Counted from the stretch's first letter, positions 1 through 5,546 are shown. The stretch: 5,916 nt of DNA from JAWWBN01 sp033720955 (GCA_033720955.1 JAWWBN010000236.1:1-5916), one strand, 5' to 3'. Translations and numbers: made by a program. Notes: a model not told the origin generated them from the letters alone.

Positions 1-213
1 CAGGCCGAGCTGCGGCCGCACGACATCCGGGTTCTCTCCATCTGCCCCTCGGAGGTCCAGACCGACTTCGGCGGCCGCTCGGGCCGCGACAATCCCCACA
101 AGCTCTTCGCCGAGGACATCGCCCATGCGGTGATGGCGGCCCTCGACGCGAACGGCCGGGCCCTCTGGCCCGAGCTCGCGGTCTTCGCCACCAACCCCTG
201 GGCGGCGGAGTAG
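1..213 (+). CDS. Short-chain dehydrogenase/reductase, C-terminal fragment
   Basis: Frame 1 is open from the window edge to a TAG at 211-213, giving the last 70 residues; the start lies outside the window. The part seen is typical of the post-catalytic region of classical SDR enzymes (NAD(P)H-dependent oxidoreductases of the FabG/COG4221 or COG0300 kind). It has a strand IRVLSICPSEVQTDFGG, where other SDRs have the CPG-x-V-x-T-x-F segment that closes over the nicotinamide. A helix EDIAHAVMAAL follows, as is usual after that loop. The usual glycine of CPG is a serine here (CPS). The TGxxxGxG cofactor motif and the YxxxK catalytic pair would lie upstream and cannot be checked, so substrate and cofactor are unknown. 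The gene converges on the beta-barrel gene ending at 308. Confidence 0.82.
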   Translation, partial: QAELRPHDIRVLSICPSEVQTDFGGRSGRDNPHKLFAEDIAHAVMAALDANGRALWPELAVFATNPWAAE

Positions 214-264
214 GCCGAGGGCCGCGCCGCGCGGCGGAGCTACCCGCGCCCGCGGGCCGTGCCG

Positions 265-299
265 AGCCCCGGTGGGTCCCTGTCGGGTCCCGCCGGGCT
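265..299. terminator. Strong hairpin between convergent genes, probable bidirectional terminator
   Basis: A long, nearly perfect hairpin lies between the stop codons at 213 and 308. Bases 265-269 and 271-272 pair with 293-299 (C270 bulged), T273 faces G292, and 274-280 pair with 285-291 except for one T-T mismatch. The loop is the four bases TGTC at 281-284. No T-tract follows on either strand, so intrinsic termination is inferred from stem strength and placement between convergent genes. The rest of 214-307 holds two short perfect palindromes (225-236 and 248-257) and nothing coding. Confidence 0.5.
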
Positions 300-307
300 A
301 CCGTCGA

Positions 308-850
308 TCACTCCCCTTCGCGGGCGAGGTGGAAGGTCATGCCGCCCATCTCGCGGCCCTGGCCCCACGCCGTCCAATCGCTCTCGATCCGGTTCTCGCC
401 CACCCAGCGGATCTCGGCGGAGTGGATGTGGTGGTCCACCGCGGGGTCGTGGTTGGTGCCGCCGTCGTAGTCGAAGACCAGCCGGTCCGCGCCGCTGCGC
501 TCCCGGTCCAGGCGCATCCGCGGCTGGTTGCCGCTCGAGCAGTAGTGGGTGAGCACCACGTCGTCGCCGTCGAGGTGGTAGAGGTTGATCATCTCGTGCG
601 GCGTCCCCGGAGACATCGTCTCCATGACGACGCTGCCGTTGGCCGACAGCTTGATCTCGTGGACCATCTCGCCCGCCGCCTCGGCTTCGGCCTCCGCCTC
701 CTCGCCGCGGCCATCGGCGGCCCCTCTCCATGTGCCTTCGAGCCCCTTGAGCCGCTCGAAGGCGGACTGGGCGGTGACCTCGCCTCCGGCCGCCGGAGCG
801 GCGCAGAGGACGAGCGCGAGAGCCAGGAGCTGCGGCATGAGCCTGCGCAT
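308..850 (-). CDS. Exported beta-barrel-like protein of unknown function (DUF1579/nitrobindin-like)
   Basis: 180 residues. An in-frame ATG exists at 934, but the ATG at 850 is preferred: it has a perfect AAGGAGGT five bases upstream and opens a clear signal peptide (MRRL, then a hydrophobic run to about residue 19, possible cleavage near APA 18-20). C16 is preceded by Leu, so it does not make a lipobox. The mature part begins with LKGLEGTWRG (W41), the opening motif of calycin-type barrels such as DUF1579 and nitrobindin-like proteins. Alternating strands follow, with a GSVVMETMSPGTPHEM segment (72-86), THYC (101-104) and a His-rich stretch HDPAVDHHIH (134-143). Residues 50-57 are a low-complexity Glu-Ala run. 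The fold suggests small-ligand, haem or metal binding in the periplasm, but no function is established. It lies downstream of the DUF486 gene on the same strand, 100 bases away, with its own candidate -10 element. Confidence 0.8.
   Translation of the reverse strand: MRRLMPQLLALALVLCAAPAAGGEVTAQSAFERLKGLEGTWRGAADGRGEEAEAEAEAAGEMVHEIKLSANGSVVMETMSPGTPHEMINLYHLDGDDVVLTHYCSSGNQPRMRLDRERSGADRLVFDYDGGTNHDPAVDHHIHSAEIRWVGENRIESDWTAWGQGREMGGMTFHLAREGE
678..701. repeat. Short hexamer tandem repeat coding for Glu-Ala
   Basis: Four six-base units run in tandem: GCCTCG, GCTTCG, GCCTCC, GCCTCC. On the minus strand they encode a Glu-Ala repeat near residues 50-57 of the barrel protein. Gain or loss of a unit would stay in frame, so this cannot act as an on/off phase switch; it only changes the length of a charged linker. 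Confidence 0.6.
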
Positions 851-855
851 GGTGG

Positions 856-863
856 ACCTCCTT
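856..863 (-). promoter_or_regulatory. Ribosome binding site that sets the barrel-protein start
   Basis: The minus strand reads AAGGAGGT, full complementarity to the 3' end of 16S rRNA, five bases before the ATG at 850. This is the best Shine-Dalgarno in the window and rules against the longer reading that begins at 934. Confidence 0.85.
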
Positions 864-919
864 CCGGGTCGTCTCGCCGGACGGCGCGGACGGCCGGGCG
901 CCGCCGGCTCGGGATCGCG

Positions 920-953
920 TAGAGCCGGCATCATACCGCCTCGGGCGGCTCTA
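920..953. other. Inverted repeat overlapping the DUF486 stop codon
   Basis: TAGAGCCG at 920-927 is the exact reverse complement of CGGCTCTA at 946-953, with 18 bases between. The loop itself contains a small CCGCC-TCG-GGCGG hairpin at 937-949 that would compete with the outer arm. The right arm covers the TAG stop of the DUF486 gene. It could end or weaken transcription from that gene into the barrel gene, but there is no T-tract. Confidence 0.35.
930..935 (-). promoter_or_regulatory. Candidate -10 element for the barrel-protein gene
   Basis: The minus strand reads TATGAT, five of six matches to the sigma-70 -10 consensus in otherwise very GC-rich DNA. Transcription would start near 923 and give a leader of about 70 bases. 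No recognisable -35 box lies 16-18 bases upstream, so this is a weak call. Confidence 0.3.
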
Positions 954-1298
954 GAGGACGCCCCGAAAGATGAAGTAGGCCGCGCCGATCAGGCAGAGCG
1001 AGGCCCAGACGTAGTCCATGCGGACGGGGTGCTCCATCACCACGACGGCGAAGGGGATGAAGAGCACCAGCGACAGTCCGACCTGGAGCACCTGCAGTTG
1101 CGGCAGGGTGAGCGCCGTGTGGCCGATCCGGTTGGCGGGGATGTGGACCGTGTACTCGAAGAAGGCGATCCCCCAGCTCGCCAGCGAGGCGACGTACCAG
1201 GGGCGATGGTTGAGCGTCTTGAGATGCAGGTACCAGGCGGTCAGCATGAAGAGGTTCGAGACCACCAGCAGGAGCACGGTTCGAGAGATGGCGGACAT
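951..1298 (-). CDS. DUF486 family small membrane protein (DMT superfamily)
   Basis: 115 residues, mostly hydrophobic, with four predicted membrane helices near 5-24, 33-49, 68-87 and 96-112. The family is recognised from the conserved block SWGIAFFEYTVHIPANRIG (41-59) and from AWYLHLK (21-27), both hallmarks of DUF486 proteins, which belong to the drug/metabolite transporter superfamily. The length is normal for the family. The substrate is unknown; with four helices it probably works as a dimer or oligomer, which is inference. The ATG at 1298 has GGAGG at 1305-1309, six bases away. It is divergent from the EamA transporter, so two DMT-superfamily members sit back to back across 131 bases. 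The barrel-protein gene follows on the same strand. Confidence 0.88.
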   Translation of the reverse strand: MSAISRTVLLLVVSNLFMLTAWYLHLKTLNHRPWYVASLASWGIAFFEYTVHIPANRIGHTALTLPQLQVLQVGLSLVLFIPFAVVVMEHPVRMDYVWASLCLIGAAYFIFRGVL

Positions 1299-1429
1299 GG
1301 ACGGCCTCCGCGGTCACACGCGTTTTCGGTGGGTCGGGGGGACTGGCCGGCGACTCTACCCCGACCGCCTCCGTCCGCCCGCCGCGCCCCTGCTACAGTG
1401 CGTCCGGGGAGACGCCGGGTAGCGGGTCG
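1299..1429. promoter_or_regulatory. Divergent intergenic region with candidate extended -10 for the EamA gene
   Basis: This region separates two divergent DMT-superfamily genes. On the plus strand TGCTACAGT at 1391-1399 resembles an extended -10 element (TGn followed by TACAGT), with an expected start near 1406 and a short leader to the ATG at 1430; no -35 box is seen. On the minus strand TAGAGT (1358 to 1353) is a weaker -10 candidate for the DUF486 gene. I see no clear operator palindrome. The EamA start lacks a good Shine-Dalgarno. Confidence 0.35.
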
Positions 1430-2629
1430 ATGTCCAGTCGCAGGTCGCACCTTCTCGCCGTCTTCCAGGCGCTCTTCGTCACCTTTCTGTGGTCCACCTC
1501 GTGGGTGCTGATCAAGATCGGGCTCGAGGAGATCCCCGCGCTCACGTTCGCCGGTGTGCGCTACACCCTCTCCTTTCTGCTCCTGCTGCCGCTGGTGGCG
1601 CTCGACGCGAGGCACCGGCGAGCGCTGCGGCGCCTCTCCGCCCGGGAGTGGGCGGGCCTGGCTCTCCTCGGGGTGGTCTTCTACGCCGTCACCCAGGGCT
1701 CCCAGTTCGTCGGCCTCGAGCGTCTGCCCGCGGTCACGGTCAGCCTCGTGCTGAGCTTCTCCCCGGCCCTCGTCTCGCTGATGGGGATCCCCCTGCTGGG
1801 TGAGATCCCCAGCCGCCGGCAGTGGGTGGGCGTGGCGCTCTTCCTGGCCGGGGTCCTGGTCTACTTCCTGCCGGTCGTGGTTCCTCCGGACGCCCTGGGG
1901 CTGACAGTCGTGGTCCTCGGGCTGACCGCCAACTCCTGGGGCACCATTCTGGGCCGGTCGGTCAACCGGGGAGGGCGGCTGCACCCGCTGCCCGTGACGA
2001 CGGTGTCGATGGGCGTCGGATCGATTCTGCTCCTGGCGGCGGGGCTGGCCGCGGAGGGAGCGCCGGCGTTCAGCCTCTCGGGCTGGGTCATCGTCCTCTG
2101 GCTGGCCCTGGTGAACACCGCGTTCGCCTTCACCCTGTGGAACCACACCCTGGGACGGCTCACGGCGATCGAGTCGAGCCTGATCAACAACACCATGCTG
2201 ATCCAGATCGCCGTCCTGGCCTGGGTCTTCCTCGGCGAGCCGCTCACCGCACGGCAGCTCGCGGGGGTTGCTCTGGCGGCCCTCGGGGTCGTCCTGGTGC
2301 AGCTTCGCGGCGCCGGTTCGGATAGCCTCGCTCCGAGGAGGGGGAAGGGTATGGAGTTTCGTCACGAGCCCGAGAATCGTCGTTTCGTCGCCGAGGGGGA
2401 GGGCGCCCGCGGGGTGCTCGACTACGCCCGGGTCGGAGAGGGGAAGCTGGCCTACCAGCACACCTACGTGCCGCCCGAGCACCGCGGCGCCGGCATCGCC
2501 TCGCGGCTCGTCCGGTTCGCCCTCGAGCACGCGCGGGCCGAGGGCCTGGCCGTCGTGCCCTCGTGTCCCTTCGTGGCGCGCTACATCGACGAGCATCCGG
2601 AGTACGCCGACCTGCGGGCCGATCGGTAG
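1430..2629 (+). CDS. EamA-family (DMT) transporter joined in frame to a GNAT acetyltransferase domain
   Basis: 399 residues with no stop between two complete modules. Residues 1-292 are a full EamA permease: ten hydrophobic helices in two repeats, each repeat carrying the family's GE signature near its end (LLGE 122-125 and FLGEPLT 267-273). The closest characterised relatives are RhaT/YdcZ-like metabolite exporters; the substrate is not predictable. Residues 293-307 form a short basic linker. Residues 308-399 are a small GNAT domain of the YidJ/COG2388 kind, with the acetyl-CoA loop RGAGIA (352-357) and the C-terminal hallmark CPFVARYIDEHPEY (379-392). Both EamA termini should be cytoplasmic, so the acetyltransferase would have access to acetyl-CoA. 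Met308 has its own ribosome binding site, so the second module may also, or only, be made separately. The two parts are individually ordinary; the joining is unusual. Confidence 0.85.
   Translation: MSSRRSHLLAVFQALFVTFLWSTSWVLIKIGLEEIPALTFAGVRYTLSFLLLLPLVALDARHRRALRRLSAREWAGLALLGVVFYAVTQGSQFVGLERLPAVTVSLVLSFSPALVSLMGIPLLGEIPSRRQWVGVALFLAGVLVYFLPVVVPPDALGLTVVVLGLTANSWGTILGRSVNRGGRLHPLPVTTVSMGVGSILLLAAGLAAEGAPAFSLSGWVIVLWLALVNTAFAFTLWNHTLGRLTAIESSLINNTMLIQIAVLAWVFLGEPLTARQLAGVALAALGVVLVQLRGAGSDSLAPRRGKGMEFRHEPENRRFVAEGEGARGVLDYARVGEGKLAYQHTYVPPEHRGAGIASRLVRFALEHARAEGLAVVPSCPFVARYIDEHPEYADLRADR
2336..2353 (+). promoter_or_regulatory. Internal Shine-Dalgarno and ATG at the EamA/GNAT junction
   Basis: AGGAGG at 2336-2341 lies nine bases before an in-frame ATG at 2351-2353. 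Starting here gives a 92-residue protein, which is the normal full length of stand-alone YidJ-type GNAT proteins. The EamA start at 1430 has a poorer site than this one. It supports separate translation of the acetyltransferase, or a former gene boundary. Confidence 0.6.
2351..2629 (+). CDS. Alternative product: stand-alone YidJ/COG2388-type GNAT N-acetyltransferase
   Basis: Nested in frame within the EamA-GNAT reading frame and listed separately because it may be the real gene. It starts at Met308 of the long frame and is 92 residues. In local numbering the acetyl-CoA loop RGAGIA is at 45-50 and the hallmark CPFVARYIDEHPEY is at 72-85. Proteins of this size in COG2388 are small single-domain acetyltransferases whose acceptors are mostly unknown. 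The N-terminal MEFRHEPENRRFVAE has the usual beginning of the family (short strand, then a charged turn, then Gly-rich strand), so nothing is missing without the transporter part. Whether it is made alone, only as a fusion, or both cannot be told from sequence. Confidence 0.5.
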   Translation: MEFRHEPENRRFVAEGEGARGVLDYARVGEGKLAYQHTYVPPEHRGAGIASRLVRFALEHARAEGLAVVPSCPFVARYIDEHPEYADLRADR

Positions 2630-2641
2630 GGGCGCGCGCCC

Positions 2642-2682
2642 CCGGCCCGGCGCCGGCGGCTCGCGTGGACAAGCCGGGCCGG
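2642..2682. terminator. GC-rich hairpin after the GNAT domain, possible terminator
   Basis: CCGGCCCGGC at 2642-2651 is the exact reverse complement of GCCGGGCCGG at 2673-2682, a ten-pair GC stem with a 21-base loop. Just before it, overlapping the stop codon, is a perfect 14-base palindrome at 2629-2642 (GGGGCGC and its mirror). There is no T-tract. It could end transcription of the upstream gene; the candidate HD-GYP promoter lies partly inside it. Confidence 0.4.
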
Positions 2683-2694
2683 CTGCGGTACGTT
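2666..2694 (+). promoter_or_regulatory. Candidate sigma-70 promoter for the HD-GYP operon
   Basis: TGGACA at 2666-2671 matches five of six bases of the -35 consensus, and TACGTT at 2689-2694 keeps the three most important -10 positions (T1, A2, T6). The spacer is exactly 17 bases. Transcription would begin near 2701, leaving only about 11 bases before the ATG at 2712, so translation would start on a nearly leaderless message. The -35 box is in the loop of the 2642-2682 hairpin and the spacer includes its right arm. Confidence 0.4.
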
Positions 2695-2711
2695 GATCGG
2701 CGGGCGAGGCC

Positions 2712-4049
2712 ATGGACACACCGTCGAGCACCAGCGACCGGCCGCCCTCCCTGCGCCGAGGGCTCCGCATCTCCCTGCGGTGGAAGGTGGCGGCCGCCGT
2801 GACGGTGCTCCTCGGGGGCATGGCGGTGGTGATCGCCCTGGCCCTGGTGCGCTACGAGCGGGGCTTTCTCCTGCAGGAGGGCGAGAACCGGGTGCGGGCC
2901 CTGGTGCAGGCGCTGGCGGTGAGCGCCCGCGACCCCCTGCTGGCCGGCGACGAGCTGGCCCTGGGCCCCCTGGTGGAGTCGATCATGGAGGACCCGGACG
3001 CGGCCTACGTCTACGTCCTCGACCACGAGGGCCGGGTGGCCTACCACCCCGACACCCAGCGGATCGGCGAGCCGGCGCCGGCCGACGACAACCCGGAGGG
3101 GCTGCGCCTGCTCGAGGCGCAGGCGCCGGTGATCGTCGAGGGAACGCTGGTCGGCACGGCGCGGGTGGGTCTCTCGGCCGCCTTCGTGGATCGCGCGGCG
3201 CGAGCCACGGCACGCGGTCTGCTGGTGCGGCTCGGGCTGGGGACCCTCCTCGGGCTCGCCGGTGTGCTGCTGCTGACGGAGCTCCACGTGCGGCGGATCG
3301 AGCGCCTGGAGGGGGCGGTGGATCAGCTCGCCCGCGGCGACCTGGGGGCGGCGGCCGAGGTGCGCGGGCGCGACGAGCTGGCGCGGCTCGCCGGCGGCTT
3401 CAACGGCATGGTCGCCGAGCTGCGGGCGGCCCGGCGGGAGATCGAGCGCGGCGTCACCGAGACCGTGAGCGCCCTCGCCTGCACCCTGGAGGTCAACGAC
3501 CCGTACACCAGGGGTCACTGCGAGCGGGTGGCGCGGGCCACCCGAGCGGTCGCCGAGCGTCTCGGCGTCGCCGGCGATCGTCTGCGCGACGCCGAGCTCG
3601 CTGCGGTGCTGCACGACATCGGCAAGGTCGGGGTGCGGACGGAGGTGCTCACCAAGCGGAGCCGGCTCACCGAGAGCGAGGCCGCGGAGATGCGGCAGCA
3701 CGCGGAGCTGGGCGCCCGCATCCTCGAATCGGTCTCGTTCCTGGAGCCGGTGGCGCGGTACGTCCGCTACCATCACGAGGACTGGGACGGCAGCGGCTAC
3801 CCGGAGGGCTTGGCGGGGGAGGCCATCCCGCTCGCCGCCCGGATCATCCACGTGGTCGACGCCTACGACGCCATGACCTCGAGCCGCCCCTACCGCCGCG
3901 CCCTCGCCCATGAGGAGGCCATGCGCCGGATCGTCGCCGACCGGGGCCGTCAGTTCGACCCGCGGGTGGTCGACGTCGCCGTCGAGCTCGCCGCCGAGGG
4001 CGCCCTGCAGGCGATCCGCCGCGAGGTGGACGGCGGTCTCGCGGCGTGA
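2712..4049 (+). CDS. Membrane-bound HD-GYP domain cyclic-di-GMP phosphodiesterase with periplasmic sensor and HAMP
   Basis: 445 residues. HD-GYP enzymes hydrolyse cyclic-di-GMP, usually through to GMP, using a two- or three-iron centre in the cytoplasm. Order of parts: basic N-terminus; membrane helix about 25-46; periplasmic region about 47-168 that looks like a single Cache/PAS-type sensor (YVYVLDHEGRVAYHP 99-113, later VGTARVGLS 147-155); membrane helix about 169-189; HAMP linker about 190-243 (ARGDL, DELARL); HD-GYP domain about 246-435. The catalytic set looks complete: DPYTRGH (263-269), HDIGK (301-305), H330, HH at 354-355, GYP 362-364, and DAYDAM (383-388). Activity is therefore expected. 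The ATG has only a weak GAGG nearby. Its stop overlaps the GTG start of the lipoprotein gene, so the two are probably translationally coupled. The sensed ligand is unknown. Confidence 0.93.
   Translation: MDTPSSTSDRPPSLRRGLRISLRWKVAAAVTVLLGGMAVVIALALVRYERGFLLQEGENRVRALVQALAVSARDPLLAGDELALGPLVESIMEDPDAAYVYVLDHEGRVAYHPDTQRIGEPAPADDNPEGLRLLEAQAPVIVEGTLVGTARVGLSAAFVDRAARATARGLLVRLGLGTLLGLAGVLLLTELHVRRIERLEGAVDQLARGDLGAAAEVRGRDELARLAGGFNGMVAELRAARREIERGVTETVSALACTLEVNDPYTRGHCERVARATRAVAERLGVAGDRLRDAELAAVLHDIGKVGVRTEVLTKRSRLTESEAAEMRQHAELGARILESVSFLEPVARYVRYHHEDWDGSGYPEGLAGEAIPLAARIIHVVDAYDAMTSSRPYRRALAHEEAMRRIVADRGRQFDPRVVDVAVELAAEGALQAIRREVDGGLAA
4046..4049 (+). promoter_or_regulatory. GTGA stop/start overlap coupling the HD-GYP and lipoprotein genes
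   Basis: The GTG start at 4046-4048 and the TGA stop at 4047-4049 share bases. No strong separate Shine-Dalgarno is visible in the preceding bases, so translation of the lipoprotein probably depends on ribosomes finishing the HD-GYP gene. Confidence 0.75.
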
Positions 4050-4885
4050 GGCGACGAGCCGCGTCGCTGGCGCTGGCCGCCCTCTCGGCCGGCTGCGCCA
4101 CCAGCGGTCCGGAGGGGGGCCGCGACCAGGCGATCGCCGGCTCGGAGTGCGCGCGGGTCGCGAGCCTGGCCGCGGCCGGGGAGCACAAGCCGGCGGTCGA
4201 CCTGTTCGACGAGCTGCGAGCCGCGGGCGGCGGGTGTCCGGCGCCCGTGGCGCAGGCCGCGGCCGGCTCCCGCGAGCTCCTGGGCCGCGCCGACGACCAG
4301 GTGCGCGCGGCGCTGGCGGCGCGCGACGCCGGGGACCTGGCCGCTGCCCGCCGCCGGCTGGGGGAGGCGCTCGAGATCTACCCCCGCTACTACTGGGTGC
4401 AGAAGCTGGAGAGCGAGCTCGGCCAGACGGCCGACCGCGAGGTCGAGGCGCTGCGCGAGCGGGCGGCGGCGGAGCGGGCCGCCGGGCGGGCCGAAGAGGC
4501 CGTGGCTGCCCTGGAGCGGGCGTCGGCGCTGCCCGGCGGAGCGGCGCGGGTCTCCGCCGAGCTCGTCGCAGCGCGAGAGGCCCTCGTCGAGGCCCGCCTG
4601 AGCGCCGCCTACGAGGCGCAGCGCAACGGCCGGCTGGAGGCGGCGGTGGAGGAGGTGCGCAAGGCGGTGGCCGCCGGTCCCGACGGAGCGGCCCGCGACC
4701 GGGTGGTGGAGTTCGGCCTGCGGCTGGGGCAGAAGCTCTTCGCCGCCGGGAGTCTGGTGGACGCCCGCGCCGTGTGGACCGCCGTGCTCTCGCTGGCCCC
4801 CGGCGACCCGACCCTGCGCCAGTTCCTGGAGCAGGTGGAGACGCGGCTCGAGAAGCTCGAGCGGATCGGCGACGCTCCGCCGTGA
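4046..4885 (+). CDS. TPR-like repeat lipoprotein
   Basis: 279 residues, starting at GTG 4046, whose last bases overlap the HD-GYP stop (GTGA). The N-terminus MRRR plus a short hydrophobic segment and SAGC (14-17) is a plausible lipobox with C17 as the lipidated residue; Ser at -3 is less common than Leu but allowed. The rest is helical, Ala/Glu/Arg-rich, with five hairpins resembling tetratricopeptide repeats near 33-66, 84-117, 133-166, 180-214 and 222-255 (typical pattern: AARDAGDLAAARRRLGEAL). The only other cysteines, C35 and C64, bracket the first repeat and could form a disulfide, in keeping with export. TPR arrays mediate protein-protein contacts; a role as partner of the HD-GYP sensor domain in the periplasm is inferred from the coupling alone. 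I recognise no named family. Confidence 0.85.
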   Translation: MRRRAASLALAALSAGCATSGPEGGRDQAIAGSECARVASLAAAGEHKPAVDLFDELRAAGGGCPAPVAQAAAGSRELLGRADDQVRAALAARDAGDLAAARRRLGEALEIYPRYYWVQKLESELGQTADREVEALRERAAAERAAGRAEEAVAALERASALPGGAARVSAELVAAREALVEARLSAAYEAQRNGRLEAAVEEVRKAVAAGPDGAARDRVVEFGLRLGQKLFAAGSLVDARAVWTAVLSLAPGDPTLRQFLEQVETRLEKLERIGDAPP

Positions 4886-4898
4886 GCCCCGGCCTGCT
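4886..4898. other. Thirteen-base convergent gap without terminator
   Basis: Between the TGA at 4885 and the regulator TAG at 4899-4901 there is room for no terminator. Only the eight-base palindrome CTCTAGAG at 4897-4904 is present. Transcripts of the two operons probably run into each other's 3' ends. Confidence 0.5.
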
Positions 4899-5546
4899 CT
4901 AGAGGAGACCCTTCTTGGCCGCGTACCGCACCAGCTCGGCGGTGTTGCGGACCCCGAGCTTGCGCATCACCCGGTTGCGGTGGTTGTCGGCGGTCTTGAA
5001 CGACACCCCGAGCTCGCGGGCGACCTCCTTGGTGGTGCTGCCGGCGACCACCAGGTGGAACACCTCGCGCTCGCGGTTCGTGAGCTCGCCGTAGGGGTCC
5101 GAGAAGTCCTTGGGCCGCCGGTACTGCTCGGCGAGCACCTGCGAGGCCTGGGGCCCGAAATAGGTCTCGCCCGCCGCCAGCGCCCGCACCGCGTCGAGCA
5201 GCTCCTCGCCGGCGCTGTCCTTCACCAGGTAGCCCGAGGCGCCGGCCTTGATCATCTGCACCACGTACTCCTCCTCGTCGTGGACGGTGAGGACGAGCAC
5301 CGCCGTCCGGGGGAGCTTCTCCTTGATCCTCCGCACCGCCTCGATGCCCGGGAGGCGCGGCATGCTGACGTCGACCACCGCCACCTGCGGTCGGAGCTCC
5401 TCGGCCAGCGCCACCGCCCGGACGCCGTCCTCGGCCTCGCCCACCACCTCGCATTCGCCGGTCTCGGCGAGGATCCGCACCAGCCCCTCGCGCACGATGC
5501 GGTGGTCGTCGGCGACCAGCACGCGGATGGAGCCCGGAGGCCTCAT
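4899..5546 (-). CDS. NarL/LuxR-family response regulator
   Basis: 215 residues, normal for the family. Receiver domain about 6-122 with the acidic pair D13-D14, phospho-acceptor D59 (in VVDVSMP), T87 and K109, all the residues needed for phosphorylation. The linker is about 125-152, then a LuxR-type helix-turn-helix about 153-213 (LTNREREV 155-162, then KEVARELGVSFKTADNHRNRV 173-193). The recognition-helix region has ADNHR where most relatives have V-E-x-H-R, a mild variation. It should act as a phosphorylation-dependent DNA-binding transcription factor in the cytoplasm. The ATG at 5546 overlaps the kinase stop as ATGA, and GAGGGGG lies a few bases upstream, so it is co-transcribed with and coupled to the kinase, its likely partner. 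It ends 13 bases from the convergent lipoprotein gene with no terminator visible. Confidence 0.93.
   Translation of the reverse strand: MRPPGSIRVLVADDHRIVREGLVRILAETGECEVVGEAEDGVRAVALAEELRPQVAVVDVSMPRLPGIEAVRRIKEKLPRTAVLVLTVHDEEEYVVQMIKAGASGYLVKDSAGEELLDAVRALAAGETYFGPQASQVLAEQYRRPKDFSDPYGELTNREREVFHLVVAGSTTKEVARELGVSFKTADNHRNRVMRKLGVRNTAELVRYAAKKGLL
5543..5546 (-). promoter_or_regulatory. ATGA stop/start overlap coupling kinase and regulator
   Basis: On the minus strand the regulator ATG (5546-5544) and the kinase TGA (5545-5543) share bases. GAGGGGG in the last kinase codons serves as ribosome binding site, so the pair is translated as a unit in kinase-regulator order. Confidence 0.8.

Noticed and set aside
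225..257. Short palindromes at 225-236 and 248-257
   Set aside because: Twelve- and ten-base GC-only palindromes are common by chance at this composition; they were not called as operators.
308..934. Longer barrel-protein reading starting at 934
   Set aside because: The extra 28 residues are Pro/Arg-rich and would bury the signal peptide; the perfect AAGGAGGT before 850 sets the start. The ATG at 934 is part of the TATGAT -10 candidate.
1241..2821. Long antisense open frame (526 codons, minus strand)
   Set aside because: It lies wholly opposite the EamA-GNAT gene and its translation is low-complexity Pro/Arg/Gly/Glu-rich; this is expected from codon bias in GC-rich DNA.
2244..3911. Long antisense open frame (555 codons, minus strand)
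   Set aside because: It is opposite the HD-GYP gene, which has complete conserved motifs on the plus strand; the antisense translation shows no recognisable domain.
947..4905. Shared string GCTCTAGAGGA at the 3' ends of the DUF486 and regulator genes
   Set aside because: Both result from a CTC-TAG gene end plus flanking bases; eleven shared bases at two sites is not good evidence for a repeat or attachment site.
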